A program made the translations under genes and the position numbers. A stretch of 64,000 nt of DNA, taken from contig NZ_JAGJBZ010000001.1 of assembly GCF_020010925.1 (NCBI RefSeq), forward strand, positions 1,736,001-1,800,000, given 5' to 3'. Below, piece after piece: positions 8,473 through 14,551 of this stretch (position 1 is the stretch's first letter; each line of letters starts with the position of its first letter). Under the pieces are notes generated by a model. It did no database searches. It saw only the letters and a list, made by a program, of their open reading frames with translations, and was not told the origin of the DNA. The stretch is from Streptomyces griseiscabiei. GTDB taxonomy: Bacteria > Actinomycetota > Actinomycetes > Streptomycetales > Streptomycetaceae.

Positions 8473-8729
8473 ATCGACCCGGGAATCGACCCGCTACATC
8501 CCAGCAGAGCGGTCACCGAACGCCTCGCGGAGATCGGCGCCCTCAACTCCCTCTACGCCGGACGCCTCACGCCCCGCGGCCTGCTGGTGCAGATCGCCGA
8601 ACTCCACCAGGCCTCGCGCACCAGATCCGTGAGCAAAGGCCAACTGCCTATCGACATGAACGTCGTGTGTCCAGGGGAGCCACCCTCGATCGTTCCCGGA
8701 AGCCGGGATCCCTCGCGGCCTGACAGGTG
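8473..8729 (+). pseudogene. Possible 3' gene remnant
   Basis: A frame with good Streptomyces codon use (VTERLAEIGALNSLYAGRLT, then PRGLLVQIAELHQASRTRSV) runs to a TGA at 8727-8729 but has no plausible start codon, so it looks like the C-terminal 70-80 residues of a lost gene. Source family unknown. The following 110 bp to 8842 hold no supported gene. Confidence 0.3.
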
Positions 8730-8842
8730 AAGCCCGAAGCTGGAGACCTCTCATGGAGGCTGGGGGCCTCCCCCTTTGGGCGATCGGACTCGCCAATCGT
8801 CGAACCCGCGACTTGCACCTCCTGAGGCCCGACGAAGCACCT

Positions 8843-9397
8843 TCAGCTGGCTGATCGAACCCTGCGGCCGCTGGCGCCACTCTTATTCATACGCCAGGTC
8901 AACATCTGCCTGCTGACGCCGTACCGAAGCATCGCCGCCTCAGGACTGAGCCCTCTTCTGGCGATGGACCACGCTGCCTCGTTGGTGATCAGCAGGTTGC
9001 CGGCCAGCCAGTCCGCTTCTTCTTCGATCTCTCCGTCCCAGTGCCGACAACCGCGGACATCGAGCGCCGGACCAGGCGGATGCATCAGGAGCGCATGGGC
9101 GATTTCGTGGTCGGCCGAGCTGTTTTGACGCCCCGACTCGTGGGAGTCGTTCACCCAGATCTGTCGCCGTGTCCCTGCATGCACAGTGAGTGCGCTCACG
9201 GCTTCCTGCTCGGTGGTGAGAAGTCGCTCGATCCGAGCGTCGTCCGCTATCGCGGAGCTGAATGTCTTGACCGGGATCGCCAAGTGTTCAGCGAGCCGTG
9301 CAGGCGCAAGCGGCGAGGCAGGGTGCAGCCCCAACTCTCTCCGCATCTGTACCGCCAGGCGGTTGGCTTCGGCCTTGAAGCCGTGACGCAACGACAT
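8843..9397 (-). CDS. ImmA/IrrE-family metallopeptidase (CapP-like)
   Basis: 184-aa zinc peptidase-like protein. The family motif HEIAH is at residues 97-101 (DHEIAHALL) and an acidic helix EIEEEADWLAGNLL supplies the third ligand region. A C-terminal segment LSPEAAMLRYGVSRQMLTWR matches the small helical tail common in ImmA/IrrE. RBS GGGGAG follows the stop of the XRE gene by a few bases, so the two are co-transcribed. Such peptidases cleave a partner HTH repressor to relieve repression. Beside a CBASS-type operon the pair resembles CapH (repressor) and CapP (peptidase), which induce CBASS after DNA damage. The pairing is inferred from neighbourhood. Confidence 0.88.
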   Translation of the reverse strand: MSLRHGFKAEANRLAVQMRRELGLHPASPLAPARLAEHLAIPVKTFSSAIADDARIERLLTTEQEAVSALTVHAGTRRQIWVNDSHESGRQNSSADHEIAHALLMHPPGPALDVRGCRHWDGEIEEEADWLAGNLLITNEAAWSIARRGLSPEAAMLRYGVSRQMLTWRMNKSGASGRRVRSAS

Positions 9398-9408
9398 AGG
9401 GAGCTCCC

Positions 9409-9780
9409 CTACTCCGGCTGATCAGTCACCAACTGTTTGTAGGCGACGGCGATCAGGGCTTCGAGAGCTTCCGCAGCCTCAGGCGTGAGGTTGCGGTCGC
9501 CCCGCAGATGCGTAGCCACCTTGGTCAGCGTGTCCTGACTACGCGGCTCATCGGTCCGGCGAACAAAGTCGTCCGCGCTCAGGTTCGCCCAGGTGACAAG
9601 GGCTGCAAGTCCGTCCACGTCCGGCCTGCGCCCCTGGGCCAGCCGCGTCAAAGTCGATGCGCTGACGCCTGCTTCCTGAGCTACGTCCTTCCAGAGAAGA
9701 CCTCGCTCCTGACGCGTGTGGTCCAGGGCCGTGTGAAACGCGACCGCGTCAAACCGTCCTGCTGCATTCCGCTCGCTCAT
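9409..9780 (-). CDS. XRE-family repressor (CapH-like candidate)
   Basis: 123-aa HTH protein. The HTH covers roughly residues 26-60 (LLWKDVAQEAGVSASTLTRL, then AQGRRPDVDGLAALVTW). The C-terminal helical part (TPEAAEALEALIAVAYKQLV) could dimerise. The ATG at 9780 has an excellent RBS (AGAGGAGGAG). It is transcribed with the ImmA/IrrE peptidase and divergently from the CBASS-like operon. The 140-bp gap contains a 12-bp-arm inverted repeat suited to its binding. It probably represses both directions until the peptidase cleaves it. Confidence 0.85.
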   Translation of the reverse strand: MSERNAAGRFDAVAFHTALDHTRQERGLLWKDVAQEAGVSASTLTRLAQGRRPDVDGLAALVTWANLSADDFVRRTDEPRSQDTLTKVATHLRGDRNLTPEAAEALEALIAVAYKQLVTDQPE

Positions 9781-9855
9781 GATCTCCTCCTCTCACCCGC
9801 ATACTTCCACATCAGGTACCACTTGCGAAAGTCGAATTGAGACCCTACCCTTCCA

Positions 9856-9889
9856 ATTGCAAGATCGATAGCAGTACCGATCTCGCAAT
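9856..9889. promoter_or_regulatory. Operator candidate in the divergent CBASS control region
   Basis: Arms ATTGCAAGATCG (9856-9867) and CGATCTCGCAAT (9878-9889) are inverted repeats with one mismatch, separated by 10 nt. A related half-site TTGCGA occurs at 9823-9828, closer to the XRE start. The site lies 33-66 bp upstream of the small basic ORF. It is the best candidate for the XRE (CapH-like) binding site. Confidence 0.6.
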
Positions 9890-9921
9890 CAGATAGTTCT
9901 CCGATGAATGGTGGTGGCGTC

Positions 9922-10083
9922 ATGGCTACGAACACCGGCAGGGGCTTCCGACGCGGCAGCGTCTCCCGACGGAGTCAGGTGCTCAATCCCCGGACCGGCA
10001 CGTGGACGAAGCGCGGCGACAAGGGCCGCTTCATGGGAGGGAAGGCAGGCGGCGCGTTCAAGGGCGTCCGCCGCGAGAAGTAG
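9922..10083 (+). CDS. Small highly basic protein, first gene of CBASS-like operon
   Basis: 53-aa protein, strongly positive (about 14 Lys/Arg), with the central stretch QVLNPRTGTWTKR, then GRFM, and the end FKGVRREK. I have the impression that proteins of the pattern NPxTGxWxKR..GRFM..K..GxxFKGVR recur beside nucleotidyltransferase genes in many bacteria, but could not check. The ATG at 9922 is preferred; the in-frame ATG at 9904 adds six residues. It lies 61 bp before the nucleotidyltransferase gene, separated by a perfect hairpin. It might be a conjugation target, a nucleic-acid-binding accessory factor or a regulator. Too short for most gene finders. Confidence 0.65.
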   Translation: MATNTGRGFRRGSVSRRSQVLNPRTGTWTKRGDKGRFMGGKAGGAFKGVRREK

Positions 10084-10093
10084 CAGGTCTCGT

Positions 10094-10128
10094 GCTGGTG
10101 GGAGACGTCCCCCTCGTCTCCCACCAGC
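10094..10128 (+). terminator. Perfect 14-bp hairpin between small ORF and nucleotidyltransferase gene
   Basis: Arms GCTGGTGGGAGACG (10094-10107) and its exact complement (10115-10128) with a 7-nt C-rich loop. No T-tract follows; the strong RBS AAGGAGGT (10133-10140) begins five bases after the stem. It could be an attenuator or partial terminator giving the small ORF higher expression, or an RNA-processing stabiliser. Confidence 0.6.
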
Positions 10129-10144
10129 GGGCAAGGAGGTATCG

Positions 10145-11170
10145 ATGGTTCGCAAAGAATCCCTTGCGCAGCTCCTCGACGAAGGACGCCGCAAGATCCA
10201 GGTGACTGACGAGGAACTCGACGAGGCCAAGCGCCGACGACGACTCCTGGCTGCGTCCGCACGCCGGGTTTTCCCCGGATCTACCACCTACTTCAACGGC
10301 AGCGTCGCGCACGGCGATGCGAACACGCCCCTGACCGACGTCGACCTCGGGGTCGTCCTCACCAAGAAGGACGCCGAGCCGTACGGTCCGGGCAAGAAGA
10401 GCGCCCTGGCCCTCATGGAGATCGCCCGTGAGGCGATCCATGAAGACCTCGACGCGGAGTTCCCGAAGCTGACCGTAGAGGTCGCGGGCCGCCGCCGTGC
10501 CGTCCTCGTGCGCTTCGGCGACCCTGTCACGCAGGGCCAGGACGACTTCACCGCGGACGTCATGACCGCGCTCCCGCACCCCTCGGACCGTGGGCTGTAC
10601 ATCCCGAACACGAAGATCGCGGACCAGTGGGACCGCGCCGACCCGATCACGCACACCCAGATGGTGCTCAAGGCCATCACGGACACGAAGGTCGTGTTCG
10701 CCCGTACGGTCCGGCTGCTGAAGCACTGGAACTGCACGCACAGCAAGCCCATGTGCTCCTGGAACATCAAGGCCCTCTGCCTCGGGTGCCTCGACGAGCC
10801 CATGCCGCTGATCAACGCGCTCCAGGTCTTCTTCACCTACGCGGCGGACGAGATCGACAAGGGCCCGACACCAGACCCGGCGCGCGTGGCCGGCCCCATT
10901 CCCCTGAACATGACGCGCCGCGAGGTCCACAAGCGGCTGTGCACCGCACGTGACTACGTCGATCTCGCGATCGAGCACGAAACAGCCGGACGCGCGCTCA
11001 GTGCCCAGCACGCCCTCCACCAGGTCCTCCCCGAACTCGTCCCAGACGCGGACGCCACGCAGGAGGAAGCAGCCCGACTGACATCGACAGTCCGCTCGGG
11101 CGGTACGGCCGCCACCGGCCTCGGACTCGCCGTCGGACTCGTCACGCCCACCCGGGCCTGGGGAAACTGA
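10145..11170 (+). CDS. CBASS-type CD-NTase (cGAS/DncV-like nucleotidyltransferase)
   Basis: 341-aa nucleotidyltransferase expected to make a cyclic oligonucleotide signal on phage infection. The Pol-beta fold signature is clear: NGSVAHGDANTPLTDVDLGV (about residues 51-70) contains the GS motif and catalytic D65/D67. D138 in DDFTADVM is the likely third acidic residue. Typical CD-NTase helices follow (RTVRLLKHWN; WNIKALCL). The C-terminus ends PTRAWGN, close to the small-residue tails that type II CBASS enzymes use for E2-dependent conjugation. The ATG at 10145 has RBS AAGGAGGT; an upstream in-frame extension to 9908 overlaps the small ORF and is rejected. It is followed after 3 bp by the E2 gene. 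The product nucleotide cannot be predicted. Confidence 0.88.
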   Translation: MVRKESLAQLLDEGRRKIQVTDEELDEAKRRRRLLAASARRVFPGSTTYFNGSVAHGDANTPLTDVDLGVVLTKKDAEPYGPGKKSALALMEIAREAIHEDLDAEFPKLTVEVAGRRRAVLVRFGDPVTQGQDDFTADVMTALPHPSDRGLYIPNTKIADQWDRADPITHTQMVLKAITDTKVVFARTVRLLKHWNCTHSKPMCSWNIKALCLGCLDEPMPLINALQVFFTYAADEIDKGPTPDPARVAGPIPLNMTRREVHKRLCTARDYVDLAIEHETAGRALSAQHALHQVLPELVPDADATQEEAARLTSTVRSGGTAATGLGLAVGLVTPTRAWGN

Positions 11171-11173
11171 GCC

Positions 11174-11707
11174 ATGCCGATCTGGTACGGGGCCCAGCCT
11201 GTCTGGTGGGCCCCACTCGAACGCGACGCTCGGCGGCGCTTCGGCTCCGCCCTCCGGCATACGTACCGCCCTGGCTCACTGACATACGAACTCACGGGAC
11301 TCGACGTCATCGGCGAGCACGAACCGATCGACGTAGGCATCACGTTCTACGAAAACCCGCTCTACCCGACCTTTGGCCAGAAGCCTCAGGATTTCCCGCG
11401 CGTACACGCCAAACCGGGGGCACCCTCGAAGCACCGGTACTCGGGCGACGACGCCCTCTGTCTCTGGCACCCGCTCGATTCGGAAGAGCGACGGTGGACG
11501 AGTTCGAAGGGACTCCTGGACCTCATCGAGATTGTTCGCACACACTTGTTCCTCGAACACTACTGGCGGCTCACCGGTGGTGAGCACGACGGTCAGTGGC
11601 TGATTGAGGACGCCCCGCACAGCATGCCGGGGAGTGGTGCATGGAGGTCATCGCGGCGACAGCGGCGACGAGCGGCGGGTGGACCTGGTCTCAGACCACC
11701 GCGCTGA
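11174..11707 (+). CDS. Prokaryotic E2-like (ubiquitin-conjugating) protein of CBASS
   Basis: 177-aa protein matching stand-alone bacterial E2 folds. It has a beta-rich N-terminal half, PDFP-like stretch QDFPRVHAKPG, then GDDALCLWHPLDSEERRW with Cys96, the only cysteine, as presumed catalytic residue. The helix GLLDLIEIVRTHLFLEHYWR and the ending EDAPH follow. No E1 or JAB domain is fused or adjacent, which defines the short (E2-only) type II CBASS layout. The E2 is expected to link or prime the CD-NTase through its C-terminus. The frame continues past the usual family end into a basic tail (RSSRRQRRR) that overlaps the next gene by 67 bp. Confidence 0.8.
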   Translation: MPIWYGAQPVWWAPLERDARRRFGSALRHTYRPGSLTYELTGLDVIGEHEPIDVGITFYENPLYPTFGQKPQDFPRVHAKPGAPSKHRYSGDDALCLWHPLDSEERRWTSSKGLLDLIEIVRTHLFLEHYWRLTGGEHDGQWLIEDAPHSMPGSGAWRSSRRQRRRAAGGPGLRPPR

Positions 11708-12147
11708 TCGTCCCATTCATCGCCGTGTTCGGCGCCTTCCTCACGTACGCCCTCAACCAGCGGGCGGCGAGACGGGAGCACCAGGCGAAGACGTTCGCCG
11801 AAGCCCTGACAGCGGTCGAGGAGTACCTGGAGATGCCGTACCGCATACGGCGCCGTCCGGAGTCCTCGGCCTCCATGCGACAGCAGCTCACAGACGAGGT
11901 GAGCAGTCTGCTGGCGCGCATGGCGTTCCACCAGGCATGGCTCCAGATCGAAGCGTCCTCCGTCGCAGGGCCGTACTCGAATCTCGTCGCCACCGCCCGC
12001 GCGGAAGCCGGCGCACAGATGAGTCTCGCCTGGCAGCAGCCGCCCATCAGGACCGACGAGGGGATGAACCTCGGCGCGGCCTACCCCCGTGACCGATCAA
12101 CAGCCGCCCGCGCGGCATGCATTGAAGTAATGCGCCGTCACCTCTGA
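11641..12147 (+). CDS. Single-pass membrane protein, putative CBASS effector
   Basis: 168-aa protein, last gene of the CBASS-like operon. After a short N-terminus comes one clear membrane helix (about residues 18-38, SQTTALIVPFIAVFGAFLTY). A charged juxtamembrane segment (NQRAARREHQAK) and an approximately 125-residue helical cytosolic domain follow, with no motif I recognise (no TIR, nuclease, phospholipase or SAVED signature). RBS GGGGAG six bases before the ATG at 11641; the gene starts inside the 3' end of the E2 frame. Its position and the membrane helix suggest a nucleotide-gated membrane-disrupting effector, but it does not match the CBASS membrane effectors I know (Cap14, Cap15). The function is inference. 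Confidence 0.75.
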   Translation: MEVIAATAATSGGWTWSQTTALIVPFIAVFGAFLTYALNQRAARREHQAKTFAEALTAVEEYLEMPYRIRRRPESSASMRQQLTDEVSSLLARMAFHQAWLQIEASSVAGPYSNLVATARAEAGAQMSLAWQQPPIRTDEGMNLGAAYPRDRSTAARAACIEVMRRHL

Positions 12148-12165
12148 GAAGGGGCGGTGATCTTG

Positions 12166-12196
12166 GTGCCAACTATCCCTCTTTTGTGCCAACTAT
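12166..12196. repeat. 11-bp direct repeat at the end of the accessory block
   Basis: GTGCCAACTAT occurs at 12166-12176 and again at 12186-12196, 20 bp apart, in the 68-bp gap between the putative effector stop and the convergent acyl-CoA dehydrogenase end. It may be a recombination or termination-related remnant; no matching copy was found near the left boundary. Confidence 0.4.
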
Positions 12197-12215
12197 AAAT
12201 CCTCGTCACATCGGG

Positions 12216-13394
12216 CTAGCGCCGCACTCGGGGCATCCCCAGGCCGATCCACGAGATGATCTCGCGCTGGATCTCGTTGTTGCCGCCGCCGAAGGTGAAG
12301 ATGACGGCCGAGCGGTAGCCGCGTTCGAGTTCGCCGTGGAGGACCGCGCCCGCGGAGCCCTCCTTGAGGGCGCCGGCGGTGGCGACGATCTCCATCAGCC
12401 AGGCGTAGGCGTCGCGGCGGGCCTCGGAGCCGTAGACCTTGACGGCGGAGGCGTCCTGCGGGGTGAGGGTGCCCTCCTGGAGGGCGCTGACCATGCGCCA
12501 GTTGAGGAGTTTGAGGGCGTCGAGCCGGGTGTGGGTCTGGGCGAGGCGGCGGCGGACCCAGGGCAGGTCGATGACGCGGCGGCCGTCGGCGAGTTTGGTC
12601 TCCATGGCCCAGCGCTGGACGTTGTGCAGCGAGCGGATGGCCATGGTGCCGTGGGCGGCGAGGGTGACGCGTTCGTGGTTGAGCTGGTTGGTGATCAGCC
12701 GCCAGCCCTTGTTCTCCTCGCCGACGCGGCGGGAGACGGGGACGCGGATGTTCTCGTAGTAGCTGGCGGTGGTGTCGTGGGAGGCGAGGGTGTTGATGAG
12801 GGTGCAGGAGTAGCCGGGTTCCGTGGTCGGGACGAGGAGCATGGTGATGCCCTTGTGGGGCGGGGCGTCCGGGTCGGTGCGGGTCGCCAGCCAGACCCAG
12901 TCGGCCGTGTCGCCGTTGGTGGTCCAGATCTTCTGGCCGTTGACGACGTACTCGTCGCCGTCGCGCACCGCTCGGGTCTTGAGGGAGGCCAGGTCCGTGC
13001 CGGCGTCCGGCTCGCTGTAGCCGATGGCGAAGTCCAGCTCGCCGGAGAGGATGCGCGGCAGGAAGTACGCCTTCTGCTCCTCGGTGCCGAACTGCATGAT
13101 CGTCGGGCCGACGGTGTTGAGCGCCATCAGCGGCAGCGGGACGCCCGCCTGGGCGGCCTCGTCGAAGAAGACGAACTGCTCGATGGCGGTCAGGCCGCGT
13201 CCGCCGTACTCCTCGGGCCAGCCCACACCGAGCCAGCCGTCGGCGCCGAGGCGGCGGATGGTCGCGCGGTAGAAGCGCTTCTGCGCCGCCGGGTCGGTGT
13301 GCCGGGTGTAGGCACCGTCCGGGACCAACTCGGCGAAGTAGGCGCGCAGTTCGGTGCGCAGCCGCTGCTGCTCGGGCGTGTATTCGAGGTGCAC
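12216..13394 (-). CDS. Acyl-CoA dehydrogenase, FadE29/ChsE2-like
   Basis: 392-aa FAD-dependent acyl-CoA dehydrogenase. The family signatures are FAIGYSEPDAGTDLASLKT (FAD/substrate region), NGQKIWTTNGDTADWVW and the C-terminal FTFGGGNNEIQREIIS. N-terminal and middle segments (LGVGWPEEYGG; WRLITNQLNHERVTL) resemble mycobacterial FadE29 (ChsE2), which works with FadE28 on steroid side-chain acyl-CoAs. No partner dehydrogenase is adjacent. The GTG at 13394 has GGAGG five bases upstream; a longer frame to 13433 would enter the operator region. A KstR-type box lies 44 bp upstream, supporting steroid or fatty-acid regulation. Confidence 0.88.
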   Translation of the reverse strand: MHLEYTPEQQRLRTELRAYFAELVPDGAYTRHTDPAAQKRFYRATIRRLGADGWLGVGWPEEYGGRGLTAIEQFVFFDEAAQAGVPLPLMALNTVGPTIMQFGTEEQKAYFLPRILSGELDFAIGYSEPDAGTDLASLKTRAVRDGDEYVVNGQKIWTTNGDTADWVWLATRTDPDAPPHKGITMLLVPTTEPGYSCTLINTLASHDTTASYYENIRVPVSRRVGEENKGWRLITNQLNHERVTLAAHGTMAIRSLHNVQRWAMETKLADGRRVIDLPWVRRRLAQTHTRLDALKLLNWRMVSALQEGTLTPQDASAVKVYGSEARRDAYAWLMEIVATAGALKEGSAGAVLHGELERGYRSAVIFTFGGGNNEIQREIISWIGLGMPRVRR

Positions 13395-13437
13395 GGCGCC
13401 TCCAGGCTCCCCAAGGCCGACCTGACGGCGCACACGC

Positions 13438-13451
13438 TAGAACGTGTTCCA
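13438..13451. promoter_or_regulatory. KstR-like operator upstream of FadE29-like gene
   Basis: TAGAACGTGTTCCA matches the KstR consensus TnnAACnnGTTnnA at every fixed position. It is 44 bp upstream of the acyl-CoA dehydrogenase start, where a TetR-family repressor would block the promoter. Confidence 0.6.
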
Positions 13452-13510
13452 GTAATTGGGAACAGCCGCGGAGGAACGGAGGGGAGCGGCGCCCGCACCC
13501 GCACCCGGGT

Positions 13511-13900
13511 TCAGCGCAGGGTGGCGAGGAAGTCCGTGCAGGCCCGGGCGCACGCGCGGCAGGCCTCGGCACCGTCCTCGGCGCCGGGAGAGGCGTCGAA
13601 GGCGCGGGCGCACTCCAGGGCCACGGTGCGGCACCACTCCACCTGGAGGCGGATACCGGCCTCGTCGAGGCCCGCCTCCTCGGAGAGCACCCTGCACGTG
13701 GCGTCGCACACCTCCGCGCACATGATGCCCTTGCGCCGCATCTGCTCCTGGCTCTCGGGTCCGTCCGGATCGGCGAGGCTCGCCCGCAGCGCGCAGGCCC
13801 GCGCGCATTCGGTACAGGCCTGCGCACACGCGAAGCGGTCCTCCAGGAACCGGACGAGCTCCTGCTGGGATGTCGTGGATGTCGTCGTCGAGGTCACCAC
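13511..13900 (-). CDS. Csp-like four-helix-bundle copper-storage protein
   Basis: About 129-aa cysteine-rich protein with 12 Cys arranged on helices: FACAQACTECARACALRA, IMCAEVCDATC, EWCRTVALECARAF and EACRACARACTDFL. CxxxC and CxxC repeats facing the inside of a four-helix bundle are typical of Csp/DUF326 copper-storage proteins that sequester Cu(I). No signal peptide, so it is the cytosolic (Csp3-like) type. The start is GTG at 13900 or 13897; no convincing RBS, so a leaderless start is possible. Divergent from the DUF6479 gene. Confidence 0.82.
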   Translation of the reverse strand: MVTSTTTSTTSQQELVRFLEDRFACAQACTECARACALRASLADPDGPESQEQMRRKGIMCAEVCDATCRVLSEEAGLDEAGIRLQVEWCRTVALECARAFDASPGAEDGAEACRACARACTDFLATLR

Positions 13901-14058
13901 GGGCGGGTAGCCGGAGGCGATCGGGCCAAACTCCACGGGCGGGATCCGGCGGCCGGCGGGACCGGCCCTCGAAGGCGGTCCGCCGGGTTCCGTTTCCGGC
14001 GCGTCCGACAGGGCACCCGGGCACGAGCCGTGACAGCGGACCGGCCCGGACAGGGATC

Positions 14059-14083
14059 GGTTCACTCGACCGATTGGGGGTAT
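14059..14083 (+). promoter_or_regulatory. Sigma-B-like stress promoter of DUF6479 gene
   Basis: GGTT, 15 nt, GGGTAT matches the Streptomyces sigma-B consensus GNNT-N14-16-GGGTAY. The -10 ends 9 bp before the ATG at 14093, so the transcript would be leaderless or have a very short leader. Confidence 0.5.
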
Positions 14084-14092
14084 TCATCCCTT

Positions 14093-14455
14093 ATGAACAT
14101 GGAATGGACTGATATAGCCGCAGAACGTAGCGTGCTGGGCGGTATCGCACCGTTCCTGGCCGGTGTCGTGGTGGTGGCCATGCTGATCGGCGCCCTCTGG
14201 CTGGGCGCCCGCGTGCGGGCCCGTGAGCCGCGCCGGCCGCGCCCGGACGAGCAGCCCCGGATTCCCGAGGGCGGGCCCGTCCGCGAGGAGCAGCTGAACC
14301 GCGAACCCGACGAGATCCCCAAGAGCGACTACCGGCTGACACCGTACGAGGTGCACGGGAACATGGGCTCCCGCCCCAGCGAGGACAAGGAACGTCCGCG
14401 CTGGAGCAAGGGCGGCAGCGGCTCCTTCGGCAGCGGCGGCCTCGGCGCCCACTGA
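14093..14455 (+). CDS. DUF6479-family membrane-anchored protein
   Basis: 120-aa protein with one N-terminal membrane helix (APFLAGVVVVAMLIGALWLG). A basic segment (RVRAREPRRPRP) and a soluble acidic tail follow, containing GGPVREEQLNREPDEIP and RLTPYEVHGNMGSRP, stretches characteristic of the Streptomyces family DUF6479. It ends in a Gly/Ser-rich tail. The ATG at 14093 is chosen over the ATG at 14030, because a sigma-B-like promoter lies between them. Function unknown; stress expression is suggested by the promoter. Confidence 0.8.
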   Translation: MNMEWTDIAAERSVLGGIAPFLAGVVVVAMLIGALWLGARVRAREPRRPRPDEQPRIPEGGPVREEQLNREPDEIPKSDYRLTPYEVHGNMGSRPSEDKERPRWSKGGSGSFGSGGLGAH

Positions 14456-14488
14456 CACCGGCCGCCGACACCGTCCACTCCGACCGCC

Positions 14489-14551
14489 AGGGCCTGTCGT
14501 CACATTCCCGCCTGCCCTGCGGGCGACGACGGGAATGTGACGACAGGCCCT
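14489..14551. terminator. Perfect 22-bp-stem terminator between convergent genes
   Basis: Left arm 14489-14510 (begins AGGGCCTGTCGTCACATTCC) is exactly complementary to 14530-14551, with a 19-nt GC-rich loop that can itself pair. It lies between the convergent DUF6479 and pobA genes and includes the last bases of pobA. The length suggests a bidirectional terminator or a dispersed Streptomyces palindromic element. Confidence 0.75.

Noticed and set aside
8780..8840. tRNA-like T-arm motif on the minus strand (GGGTTCGA)
   Set aside because: The T-stem does not pair and no acceptor or anticodon arms can be drawn, so it is not a tRNA gene.
12186..13910. Plus-strand open frame opposite the acyl-CoA dehydrogenase
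   Set aside because: Antisense shadow with repetitive composition; the minus strand has a complete recognisable enzyme.
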